Origin: Rhodobacterales bacterium 34-62-10
Lineage (GTDB): Bacteria; Pseudomonadota; Alphaproteobacteria; Rhodobacterales; Rhodobacteraceae
Length of the DNA stretch: 5,293 bases
Assembly: GCA_002282555.1 (NCBI GenBank)
Contig: NCJR01000242.1
Location: 1 to 5,293 of the forward strand
Direction of reading: 5' to 3'
This document shows, one piece after another, positions 1 through 5,293 of the stretch (position 1 is its first letter; every line of letters begins with the position of its first letter). Position numbers and translations under genes: made by a program. The notes under the pieces were generated by a model that was not told the DNA's origin, did not search any database, and was given only the letters and a program-made list of their open reading frames with translations.

Positions 1-1
1 G

Positions 2-1720
2 CGGTTTGAGGATATCCGCATCGTCAGCACGGGTGGTGGTGCAGCGGGCATCGCCTGCCTCAACATGCTGGTCAAGCTGGGCGTCAAGCGTGAGAATATC
101 TGGCTCTGCGATATCCACGGCCTTGTCTACGCGGGCCGCGAGGTGGACATGAACCCGCAAAAAGCCGCCTTCGCGCAACCCACCGACAAGCGCACCCTGG
201 ATGAGGTGATCGACGGCGCCGACCTGTTTCTCGGCCTCTCCGGTCCCGGTGTCCTGACGCCCGCGATGGTGGCGCGCATGGCCAAGCGTCCGATCATCTT
301 TGCCCTCGCCAACCCCTCGCCCGAGATTGATCCGGCGGATGCGCGCGCGGTCGTGCCCGATGCGATCATCGCCACGGGGCGGTCGGATTATCCCAACCAA
401 GTCAATAACGTGCTGTGTTTCCCCTTCATCTTCCGGGGCGCGCTTGATGTGGGCGCGACCGAAATCAATGACGCGATGCAGATCGCCTGTATCGACGGAA
501 TCGCCGCCCTCGCCCGCGCCACAACAAGCGCCGAGGCCGCTGCCGCCTATCAGGGCGAGCAGATGACCTTTGGCGCGGATTACCTGATCCCCAAACCCTT
601 CGATCCGCGCCTGTCGGGTGTGGTCTCCACCGCCGTGGCCCGCGCCGCGATGGAAACCGGGGTCGCCACCCGCCCGATCGAGGATATGGCAAGCTACAAG
701 GCCCGTCTGGACGGTTCGGTGTTCAAATCCGCGCTGCTGATGCGCCCGGTGTTCAGCGCCGCCGCCACCGCCGCGCGCAACATCGTCTTTGCCGAAGGCG
801 AGGATGAACGTGTCCTGCGCGCCGCCCAAGCGATCTTGGAGGAAACGACCGAAAAACCCATCCTCATCGGCCGCCCCGAGGTGATCGAGGCGCGCTGTCA
901 GCGTGCTGGTCTGGCCATCAAGATCGGCCGCGATGTGCAGATCGTGAACCCCGAAAACGATCCCCGCTACCGCGATTACTGGGGCAGCTATCACCAGATC
1001 ATGGCCCGGCGCGGCGTGACGCCCGATCTGGCCCGCGCGATCATGCGCACCAACACCACCGCCATCGGTGCCGTGATGGTGCATCGCGGCGAGGCGGATA
1101 GCCTGATCTGCGGCACTTTCGGCGAATTCCGCTGGCATCTGAAATATGTCACGCAGGTGCTGGGCTCGGCCACCTATCGCCCGCATGGTGCGCTCTCGCT
1201 GATGATCCTCGAAGATGGTCCCCTCTTCATCGCCGACACCCATGTGCGCGCCGCGCCCACGCCCGATGAACTGGCCGAAAGCGCCATTGGTGCCGCGCGC
1301 CATGTGCGCCGCTTCGGTCTGGTGCCCAACGTCGCCTTCTGCACGCAGTCGCAATTCGGCAACATGGACACCGACGCAGGTCAGCGGATGCGCGCGGCCC
1401 TGGCCATCCTCGACGCGGCCCCCCGCGATTTCGCCTATGAGGGCGAGATGAACGTGGACAGCGCGCTCGACCCCGATCTGCGCGCCCGCATCTTCCCCGA
1501 CAGCCGGATGCAGGGGGCGGCCAATGTGCTGATCTTCGCCCATGCCGATGCCGCCTCCGGCGTGCGCAACATCCTCAAGATGAAGGCAGGCGGGCTCGAG
1601 GTCGGACCGATCCTGATGGGCATGGGCAACCGCGCCCATATCGTCAGCCCCGCGATCACGCCGCGCGGCTTGCTGAACATGGCCGCCATCGCAGGCACGC
1701 CCGTCGCCCATTACGGCTGA
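2..1720 (+). CDS. maeB: NADP-dependent malic enzyme, MaeB type (5' end missing)
   Basis: Cytosolic enzyme that oxidatively decarboxylates malate to pyruvate and CO2 with NADP. The open frame enters from the window edge and gives 572 residues of an expected ~750, so the N-terminal malic domain with the catalytic Tyr and Lys lies outside. Counting from the first codon, residues 11-16 (GGGAAG) form the dinucleotide-binding GxGxxG loop, followed by CDIHGLVYAGR. Residues 101-109 (ALANPSPEI) and ATGRSDYPNQVNN are hallmark malic-enzyme segments. From about residue 240 to the end lies a phosphotransacetylase-like domain (FAEGEDERVLRAA, MRTNTTAIGAVMV, VGPILMGMGNRAHI). In this family that domain is not known to act as a transacetylase and is thought to mediate acetyl-CoA control. 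The ATG at 65 is internal, not the start. It ends in TGA with a 336-base gap before the next gene, so it is probably a separate transcription unit. NADP rather than NAD preference is inferred from the family. Confidence 0.95.
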   Translation, partial: RFEDIRIVSTGGGAAGIACLNMLVKLGVKRENIWLCDIHGLVYAGREVDMNPQKAAFAQPTDKRTLDEVIDGADLFLGLSGPGVLTPAMVARMAKRPIIFALANPSPEIDPADARAVVPDAIIATGRSDYPNQVNNVLCFPFIFRGALDVGATEINDAMQIACIDGIAALARATTSAEAAAAYQGEQMTFGADYLIPKPFDPRLSGVVSTAVARAAMETGVATRPIEDMASYKARLDGSVFKSALLMRPVFSAAATAARNIVFAEGEDERVLRAAQAILEETTEKPILIGRPEVIEARCQRAGLAIKIGRDVQIVNPENDPRYRDYWGSYHQIMARRGVTPDLARAIMRTNTTAIGAVMVHRGEADSLICGTFGEFRWHLKYVTQVLGSATYRPHGALSLMILEDGPLFIADTHVRAAPTPDELAESAIGAARHVRRFGLVPNVAFCTQSQFGNMDTDAGQRMRAALAILDAAPRDFAYEGEMNVDSALDPDLRARIFPDSRMQGAANVLIFAHADAASGVRNILKMKAGGLEVGPILMGMGNRAHIVSPAITPRGLLNMAAIAGTPVAHYG

Positions 1721-1778
1721 TCCGAACCACCCCGGCGCGCGCCGCTTGACCCCGGTCTGGTCATGGCGCGCGACGGTC

Positions 1779-1811
1779 CCTTCATCGTTCCCCAAATACT
1801 CAAATCCACCC
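1779..1811 (-). repeat. Rhodobacteraceae-like intergenic repeat block
   Basis: Read on the minus strand this is a GG-GATTT-GAGTATTTGGGGAACGATGAAGG-like string. Its core, GAGTATTTGG followed by AACGATGAAG, resembles a sequence that recurs between genes in many Rhodobacteraceae genomes. The match is from memory and was not searched. Its role is unknown. It sits about 60 bases past the malic enzyme stop, immediately before a stem-loop. Confidence 0.4.
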
Positions 1812-1851
1812 AGGGAGTGTCGCGTTCATTCGCATTCACGCGACACCCTCT
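1812..1851. terminator. Inverted repeat, possible maeB terminator
   Basis: The left arm (1812-1825, AGGGAGTGTCGCGT) pairs with the right arm (1838-1851, ACGCGACACCCTCT) over 14 positions, with one A-C mismatch and one G-T wobble, around a 12-base loop. The loop contains CATTC twice. The stem is strong and lies 91 bases past the maeB stop, where a terminator would fit, but no T-run follows it. It would therefore be an atypical intrinsic terminator, an mRNA-stabilising hairpin, or a protein-binding palindrome. Confidence 0.4.
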
Positions 1852-1865
1852 CGCTATGTGTTGAC

Positions 1866-1911
1866 GCATGTTTTTTCGCGCAAAACCGGTTCCCACTTTT
1901 GCGCAACATGC
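1866..1911. repeat. Dispersed palindromic element (alphaproteobacterial type)
   Basis: A two-part stem is visible. GCATGTT (1866-1872) pairs perfectly with AACATGC (1905-1911), and GCGCAAAA (1878-1885) pairs perfectly with TTTTGCGC (1897-1904). The loop is CCGGTTCCCAC (1886-1896), and there is a 5-base TTTTC bulge on the left arm only. The arrangement, with an AAAACCGGTTCCCACTTTT core and GCATGT/ACATGC ends, matches from memory a family of short palindromic elements scattered between genes in Rhodobacteraceae and Rhizobiales. It is non-coding. It could fold in RNA from either strand and might also act in termination, but its function is not established here. Confidence 0.65.
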
Positions 1912-1982
1912 TCCAGTGCCGCCCGCGCGCGGCATGCGGCGGCATACCCGGCCGGTGCACCTCGGCATACAAAAATGACGTG

Positions 1983-2011
1983 TTGACAAGCACATAGGTA
2001 ATAATATTTCC
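1983..2011 (+). promoter_or_regulatory. Candidate promoter/operator of the hydratase gene
   Basis: A perfect TTGACA (1983-1988) is followed by an unusually AT-rich stretch containing TAATAT (2002-2007). The spacing is only 13 bases, shorter than the usual 16-18, so this is not a canonical sigma-70 promoter. At a standard spacing only a poor TATTTC (2005-2010) is available. The AT-rich stretch also forms a 15-base imperfect palindrome, GGTAATAATATTTCC (1997-2011), with one T-T mismatch. It could be a regulator site overlapping the promoter. It lies 46-74 bases ahead of the ATG. Confidence 0.35.
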
Positions 2012-2041
2012 CTGACGGAATGTTTCCTGCACGATCATTCT

Positions 2042-2050
2042 GGGAGGGGG
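2042..2050 (+). promoter_or_regulatory. Ribosome binding site of the hydratase gene
   Basis: The purine run GGGAGGGGG ends six bases before the ATG at 2057. It is the only strong Shine-Dalgarno match in the region and fixes that start. Confidence 0.75.
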
Positions 2051-2056
2051 ATCGCC

Positions 2057-2896
2057 ATGGACGGCACGACATCGGCGGTGGGCCGCACCGCCAGCGCGAC
2101 GGGTATGATCACCGATCTGCAAGCCGACATGATCGGCGCGACCCTGCGCCCCCACTGGCAGGCCGGCACGCTGACGACTGGCGACACCCTGCCCCCGCTC
2201 TGGCATTGGGCCGCCTTCCCCCCCATCGCCCCGATGGACCAGATCGGCCCCGACGGTCACCCCCGCTTGGGCGGCTTTCTGCCCGATCTGGGGCTGGGGC
2301 GACGCATGTGGGCGGGCGGCAGCCTGCGCTTCCTCGCCCCCCTGCATATCGGTGAGGCGCTGACCCGGCACTCCCAGATCATCAGTCTTGAGCATAAACA
2401 GGCAGGCAGCACCCCCATGGCCGTCCTGACCCTGCGCCACCGGATCCTCGGCGCGGCAGGCCCCGCGATCGAGGAGGATCAGACCATCGTCTACCTCCCC
2501 CTGCCCGACAGCTACAGCCCGCCGAAACCCATGCCTGCGCCGGAAACCGCAGATTTCGACGAAACCGTCGCCATCGACCCCGTCCGCCTCTTCCGCTACT
2601 CGGCCGTGACCTTCAACGGCCACCGCATCCATTACGACCGCGACTATGCCACGCGCGTAGAGCATTACCCCGCCCTCGTCGTGCATGGCCCCTTGCAAGC
2701 CACGCTTCTCATCGACGCGGCGACCCGGCATGCGGGCCGTCCCCCTGAAACCTTCCGCTATCGCGGTGTGCACCCGATGTTCGACACGCATCCCCTGCGC
2801 GTGATAGGTACCATGACCAAGGATGACACCATGACGCTCTGCACCGCCGCCCCCGCCGGACATATCGGCACCCAAGCCACGGCAGGCTGGTCCTGA
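2057..2896 (+). CDS. meh: HTD2/MaoC-like acyl-CoA hydratase, probable mesaconyl-C4-CoA hydratase
   Basis: Predicted cytosolic enoyl-CoA hydratase of the double-hotdog HTD2/FAS1-like dehydratase family, 279 residues, close to the size I recall for Meh. The N-terminal hotdog spans roughly residues 15-150 (LGGFLPDLGLGRRMWAGG at 71-88, then RFLAPLHIGE). The C-terminal hotdog follows from about 170 and carries the signature YSAVTFNGHRIHYD (181-194) and VVHGPL (208-213). In this fold the Asn/His of the first motif are expected to serve catalysis. There is no signal peptide or membrane segment. The start at 2057 has a strong ribosome binding site. The stop TGA overlaps the next gene's ATG by one base (TGATG), so the two are translationally coupled. 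In the 3-hydroxypropionate bi-cycle, Meh hydrates mesaconyl-C4-CoA (3-methylfumaryl-CoA) to citramalyl-CoA. That substrate is inferred from the CoA-transferase partner; another branched or dicarboxylic enoyl-CoA is possible. The family is secure, the symbol tentative. Confidence 0.8.
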   Translation: MDGTTSAVGRTASATGMITDLQADMIGATLRPHWQAGTLTTGDTLPPLWHWAAFPPIAPMDQIGPDGHPRLGGFLPDLGLGRRMWAGGSLRFLAPLHIGEALTRHSQIISLEHKQAGSTPMAVLTLRHRILGAAGPAIEEDQTIVYLPLPDSYSPPKPMPAPETADFDETVAIDPVRLFRYSAVTFNGHRIHYDRDYATRVEHYPALVVHGPLQATLLIDAATRHAGRPPETFRYRGVHPMFDTHPLRVIGTMTKDDTMTLCTAAPAGHIGTQATAGWS

Positions 2897-4084
2897 TGCG
2901 CGGCATCCTGCAAGGCATGCGCGTGGTCGAAGGCTCGGCCTTCGTCGCCATCCCGCTGGCGGGGATGACACTGGCGCAGATGGGCGCCGATGTGATCCGC
3001 TTTGACCGTCTGGAAGGCGGCCTCGACGCCCAGCGCTGGCCGGTCACGGCCACGGGCCAAAGCCTCTTCTGGGCCGGGATGAACAAGGGCAAACGCTCGG
3101 TCGCCGTCGATATGAAATCCCCGCGCGGGCGCGAACTGGTCACCCAGATCATCACCGCCCCCGGCAAGGATGCGGGCATGTTCCTCACCAATCTGCGGGT
3201 GCGCGGCTGGATGGATCACCCCACCCTCAGCCAGTTCCGCCCCGATCTGATCATGGTCACCCTGTCCGGCGACCGCCACGGGCGCCCCGCCGTGGATTAC
3301 ACCGTCAACCCCGCGCTTGGCTTTCCCGACGCCACCGGACCTGCGGGCAGCGAGGGGCCGGTGGCCCATGTCCTGCCCGCATGGGATTGTCTGGCGGGCA
3401 ACATGGCGGTCTCCGCGCTGCTGGCCGCCGAACGCCACCGCCTCAGAACCGGGGAAGGGCAGGACGTGGACCTCACCCTCAAGGATGTGGCCGCCGCCAT
3501 GCTGGGGCATCTGGGCATCATCGGCGAAGTGGTGGTGAACGGCGTCGACCGCCCCAAAAGCGGCAACGCCCTCTATGGCGCCTATGATCATGGTGATTGG
3601 CCTGACCGACCGGCAATGGCGCGGCCTGGTCAAGGTCACAGACACCGCCGAGGCGATGGTGGGCATCAGCCGCCAGACCGGGCTGGACCTCTCGCAGGAA
3701 GGCGCAAGGTGGGAGGCCCGCGCCCTGATCACCGCCGCCCTGACCCCGTGGTTCGCCGCCCGCACCCTGCCCGAAATCGCGCCAACGTTCGAGGCCGAGG
3801 GCCTGACATGGTCCGAATTCCGCAGCTTTGCCCGCGCCGTGCAGGAAGACCCCGATCTGCAACCGGGGCAAAACCCGATGTTCGCCCATGTCGATCAGCC
3901 CGGCATCGGGCGCTATCCGGTGCCTGCCTCGCCCCTCACCTTCTCAGCGGCCACTACACCACCCCCGGCACCCGCCCCGGTTCTGGGTGCCCATACCGAG
4001 GAGGTGCTGGCCGATGTCGCGGGCCTTCCCAGCCGCGAAATCGCGCGGCTTTTCGATCAGGGCATCGTCGCAGGCCCGCGCTAA
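2896..4084 (+). pseudogene. mct: Class III CoA-transferase, Mct-like (2-methylfumaryl-CoA isomerase), frameshifted
   Basis: Family III (CaiB/BaiF) CoA-transferase split over two frames. Residues 1-230 (2896-3585) read well: MRGILQGMRVVEGSAFVA, LAQMGADVIRFD, NKGKRSVAVDMKSP, then PAWDCLAG. D164 there aligns with the catalytic Asp that carries the acyl anhydride in formyl-CoA transferase. TGEGQDVDLTLKD and GNALYGAY follow. After 3586 homology continues in another frame (3587-4084): IMVIGLTDRQW, PWFAARTLPEIAPTFE, PMFAHVDQPGIGRYPVPASPL, and LGAHTEEVLADVAGL near the end. Family members carry about 11 residues, GRDFxxxDGRR-like, between these parts, so about 32 bases appear lost. The unshifted frame runs on as arginine/proline-rich nonsense to a stop at 4123-4125. 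With the gap restored the protein would be ~406 residues, matching the family. Mct moves CoA within mesaconate from C1 to C4. The start overlaps the meh-like stop. As written, the product would lack its C-terminal half and be inactive. A sequencing error cannot be excluded. Confidence 0.8.
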
Positions 4085-4208
4085 AGTATATGTTAGCGCG
4101 AAACGTGACCATAGCGCGCAGGTGACAGGCCTTGCCCCACGGACAAGCCCCTTGCGCGACGGGTCTGACCTTGGGTAAGCCATCAGCACGCGCCGGAGGA
4201 GGAATACA
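4085..4208. promoter_or_regulatory. Spacer before prpE with direct repeat and small hairpin
   Basis: In these 124 bases TAGCGCG occurs twice (4094-4100 and 4112-4118, 18 bases apart start to start), which could be paired regulator sites. A short hairpin (4128-4138 against 4140-4150, loop around CAC, two mismatches) has no T-run and is a weak terminator candidate. I found no convincing -35/-10 pair. prpE may therefore be read from the upstream operon or from a promoter I cannot recognise. Confidence 0.25.
4195..4202 (+). promoter_or_regulatory. Ribosome binding site of prpE
   Basis: GGAGGAGG ends six bases before the ATG at 4209. It is a near-ideal Shine-Dalgarno sequence and the strongest in the window, and it fixes the start of prpE and predicts efficient translation. 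Confidence 0.85.
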
Positions 4209-5293
4209 ATGGCATACAAAGACGTCTACGCAGGTTGGAAGGCCGATCCCGAAGGGTTCTGGATGGATCAAGCCCGCGCCATCGACTGGGTCAAGCCCCC
4301 CTCCCGCGCGCTCTTCGCGGATAACGCGCCGCTCTACGAATGGTTCAAGGACGCGCAGGTCAATACCTGCTGGAACGCGGTGGACCGCCATGTCGAAGCC
4401 GGTCACGGCGACCGTGTGGCGATCATCCACGACAGCCCCGTCACCAACACCGTCCACAAGATCACCTATGCCGAATTGCAGACCCGCGTGGCCTCCCTCG
4501 CCGGTGCCCTGCGCGCCAAGGGCATCGAAAAAGGCGACCGCGTCATCATCTACATGCCGATGGTGCCCGAAGCGCTTGAGGCGATGCTGGCCTGCGCGCG
4601 TCTGGGCGCGATCCATTCGGTGGTGTTCGGCGGGTTCGCCGCGCACGAACTGGCCGTGCGGATCGACGACTTCACGCCACGTGCGATCATCGCCGGGTCC
4701 TGCGGGATCGAACCGGGCCGCGTCGTGCATTACAAACCACTGGTGGATGCCGCCATCGAACAGGCCGCGCACAAGCCCGAATTTTGCGTGATCTTCCAGC
4801 GCGAACAGGAAGTGGCGCAACTGATCCCCGGCCGCGACCATGACTGGCACGCCTTCCAATACGGCGTCACACCTGCCGAATGTGTGCCGGTTCCGGGCGA
4901 TCACCCGGCCTATGTCCTCTATACCTCGGGCACGACCGGACAGCCCAAGGGCGTGATCCGCCCCACCGCTGGCCATCTGGTCGCGCTGAACTGGACGATG
5001 AAGAACATCTACAACGTCGATCCGGGTGATGTGTTCTGGGCGGCCTCCGATGTGGGCTGGGTCGTGGGGCACAGCTATATCTGCTACGCCCCGCTGATCC
5101 ACGGCAACACCACCGTGGTGTTTGAAGGCAAACCCGTGGGCACCCCCGATGCGGGCACCTTCTGGCGCGTCATCTCGCAGCACAACGTGCGCTCCTTCTT
5201 CACCGCCCCCACCGCCTTCCGCGCCATCAAGCGCGAAGACCCCAAGGGCGAATTCCGCGCCAAATACGACCTCACCTGCCTGCGCGCGCTCTA
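4209..5293 (+). CDS. prpE: Propionate-CoA ligase (propionyl-CoA synthetase), 3' end missing
   Basis: Cytosolic AMP-forming ligase that converts propionate, ATP and CoA to propionyl-CoA via propionyl-AMP. The frame starts MAYKDVYAGWKADPEGFW and stays open to the window edge, giving 361 of an expected ~630 residues. The acetyl-CoA-synthetase N-terminal region covers about residues 5-65 (PLYEWFKDAQVNTCWNAVDRH), followed by the adenylate-forming core with VIIYMPMVPEALEAMLACARLGAIHSVVFGGF split across 112-143. The ATP-phosphate loop YTSGTTGQPKG is at 238-248, followed by DVGWVVGHSY (281-290) and FFTAPTAFRAIKREDP (330-345). The last two read more like PrpE than acetyl-CoA synthetase. The C-terminal lid domain, with its catalytic and acetylation-prone Lys, lies outside the window. 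Close relatives such as acetyl-CoA synthetase are the main alternative. It follows the broken mct-like gene by 124 bases on the same strand and fits a propionyl-CoA/mesaconyl-CoA locus. Confidence 0.93.
   Translation, partial: MAYKDVYAGWKADPEGFWMDQARAIDWVKPPSRALFADNAPLYEWFKDAQVNTCWNAVDRHVEAGHGDRVAIIHDSPVTNTVHKITYAELQTRVASLAGALRAKGIEKGDRVIIYMPMVPEALEAMLACARLGAIHSVVFGGFAAHELAVRIDDFTPRAIIAGSCGIEPGRVVHYKPLVDAAIEQAAHKPEFCVIFQREQEVAQLIPGRDHDWHAFQYGVTPAECVPVPGDHPAYVLYTSGTTGQPKGVIRPTAGHLVALNWTMKNIYNVDPGDVFWAASDVGWVVGHSYICYAPLIHGNTTVVFEGKPVGTPDAGTFWRVISQHNVRSFFTAPTAFRAIKREDPKGEFRAKYDLTCLRAL

Larger units (their letters stand above)
1721..2056. other. Intergenic region with repeats and regulatory sequence
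   Basis: No convincing gene lies here. Frames that stay open across it have no family resemblance and only shadow the flanking genes. From left to right it holds a perfect 12-base GC palindrome (1733-1744, no loop), a block resembling a common Rhodobacteraceae intergenic repeat (1779-1811), an inverted repeat (1812-1851), a dispersed palindromic element (1866-1911), three CGGCAT words (1930, 1940, 1963) and an AT-rich promoter-like patch (1983-2011) ahead of the hydratase gene. Base composition drops clearly towards AT after about 1970. Confidence 0.7.

Noticed and set aside
1733..1744. Perfect palindrome CGGCGCGCGCCG after the maeB stop
   Set aside because: It has no loop, so it is a poor hairpin. 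Such GC alternation is expected by composition.
1930..1968. Three CGGCAT words at 1930, 1940 and 1963
   Set aside because: Short words with irregular spacing in GC-rich sequence; not enough to claim an operator.
1858..1987. GTGTTGAC repeated at 1858-1865 and 1980-1987
   Set aside because: An 8-base repeat 122 bases apart. The first copy has no matching -10 and the second is part of the promoter candidate, so it is probably chance.
1826..2971. Long open frame on the minus strand (381 codons)
   Set aside because: It is antisense to the hydratase gene and the intergenic repeats, with low-complexity Arg/Gly/Ala-rich sequence and no recognisable domain. It is a shadow of GC-rich third positions.
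2758..3765. Minus-strand open frame of 335 codons
   Set aside because: It lies opposite the CoA-transferase coding sequence and shows no family motif. The plus-strand frame has clear homology.
3586..4125. Continuation of the CoA-transferase in its original frame to a stop at 4123-4125
   Set aside because: After codon 230 it reads as Arg/Pro/Gly-rich nonsense, while family sequence continues in another frame, so this is not a genuine C-terminus.
4132..4791. Plus-strand open frame of 219 codons overlapping prpE
   Set aside because: Its Ser/Arg/Pro-rich translation is a shifted reading of prpE. The prpE frame has the ribosome binding site and motifs.
3954..5183. Minus-strand open frame of 409 codons
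   Set aside because: It is antisense to prpE, whose plus-strand motifs are unambiguous. The translation is His/Gly/Asp-rich without a domain.

Overview
The window is GC-rich, densely coding, and reads entirely on the plus strand. The GC-rich third codon positions, a MaeB-type malic enzyme with a phosphotransacetylase-like tail, and two intergenic repeats that I recognise from memory as dispersed alphaproteobacterial elements all suggest an alphaproteobacterium. The Rhodobacteraceae (Roseobacter group) is most likely. This is inference; the window holds no rRNA or other taxonomic marker.

Layout: (1) 2-1720, the 3' three quarters of an NADP-type malic enzyme gene (maeB), cut by the window start. 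(2) 1721-2056, a 336-base gap with no gene, holding a Rhodobacteraceae-like repeat block, two inverted repeats (one a 46-base dispersed palindromic element) and an AT-rich promoter-like patch. (3) 2057-2896, an intact double-hotdog hydratase resembling mesaconyl-C4-CoA (3-methylfumaryl-CoA) hydratase, Meh. (4) 2896-4084, a class III CoA-transferase gene resembling mesaconyl-CoA C1-C4 transferase (2-methylfumaryl-CoA isomerase), Mct. Its start overlaps the hydratase stop by one base. It is broken by an apparent deletion of about 32 bases at 3586/3587, which shifts the frame. (5) 4209 to the window end, the first 361 codons of propionate-CoA ligase (prpE), behind a strong ribosome binding site.

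How the genes fit together: in the 3-hydroxypropionate bi-cycle of Chloroflexus, Mct moves CoA from C1 to C4 of mesaconate and Meh hydrates the product to citramalyl-CoA, which a lyase splits into acetyl-CoA and pyruvate. PrpE supplies propionyl-CoA, which can condense with glyoxylate to enter the route at beta-methylmalyl-CoA. Malic enzyme makes pyruvate from malate. The locus therefore looks like a propionyl-CoA/mesaconyl-CoA/pyruvate neighbourhood. The lyase and mesaconyl-C1-CoA hydratase are not in the window. The most notable point is that the mct-like gene is disrupted while both halves still read as well-conserved protein, which means either a recent lesion or a sequence error.
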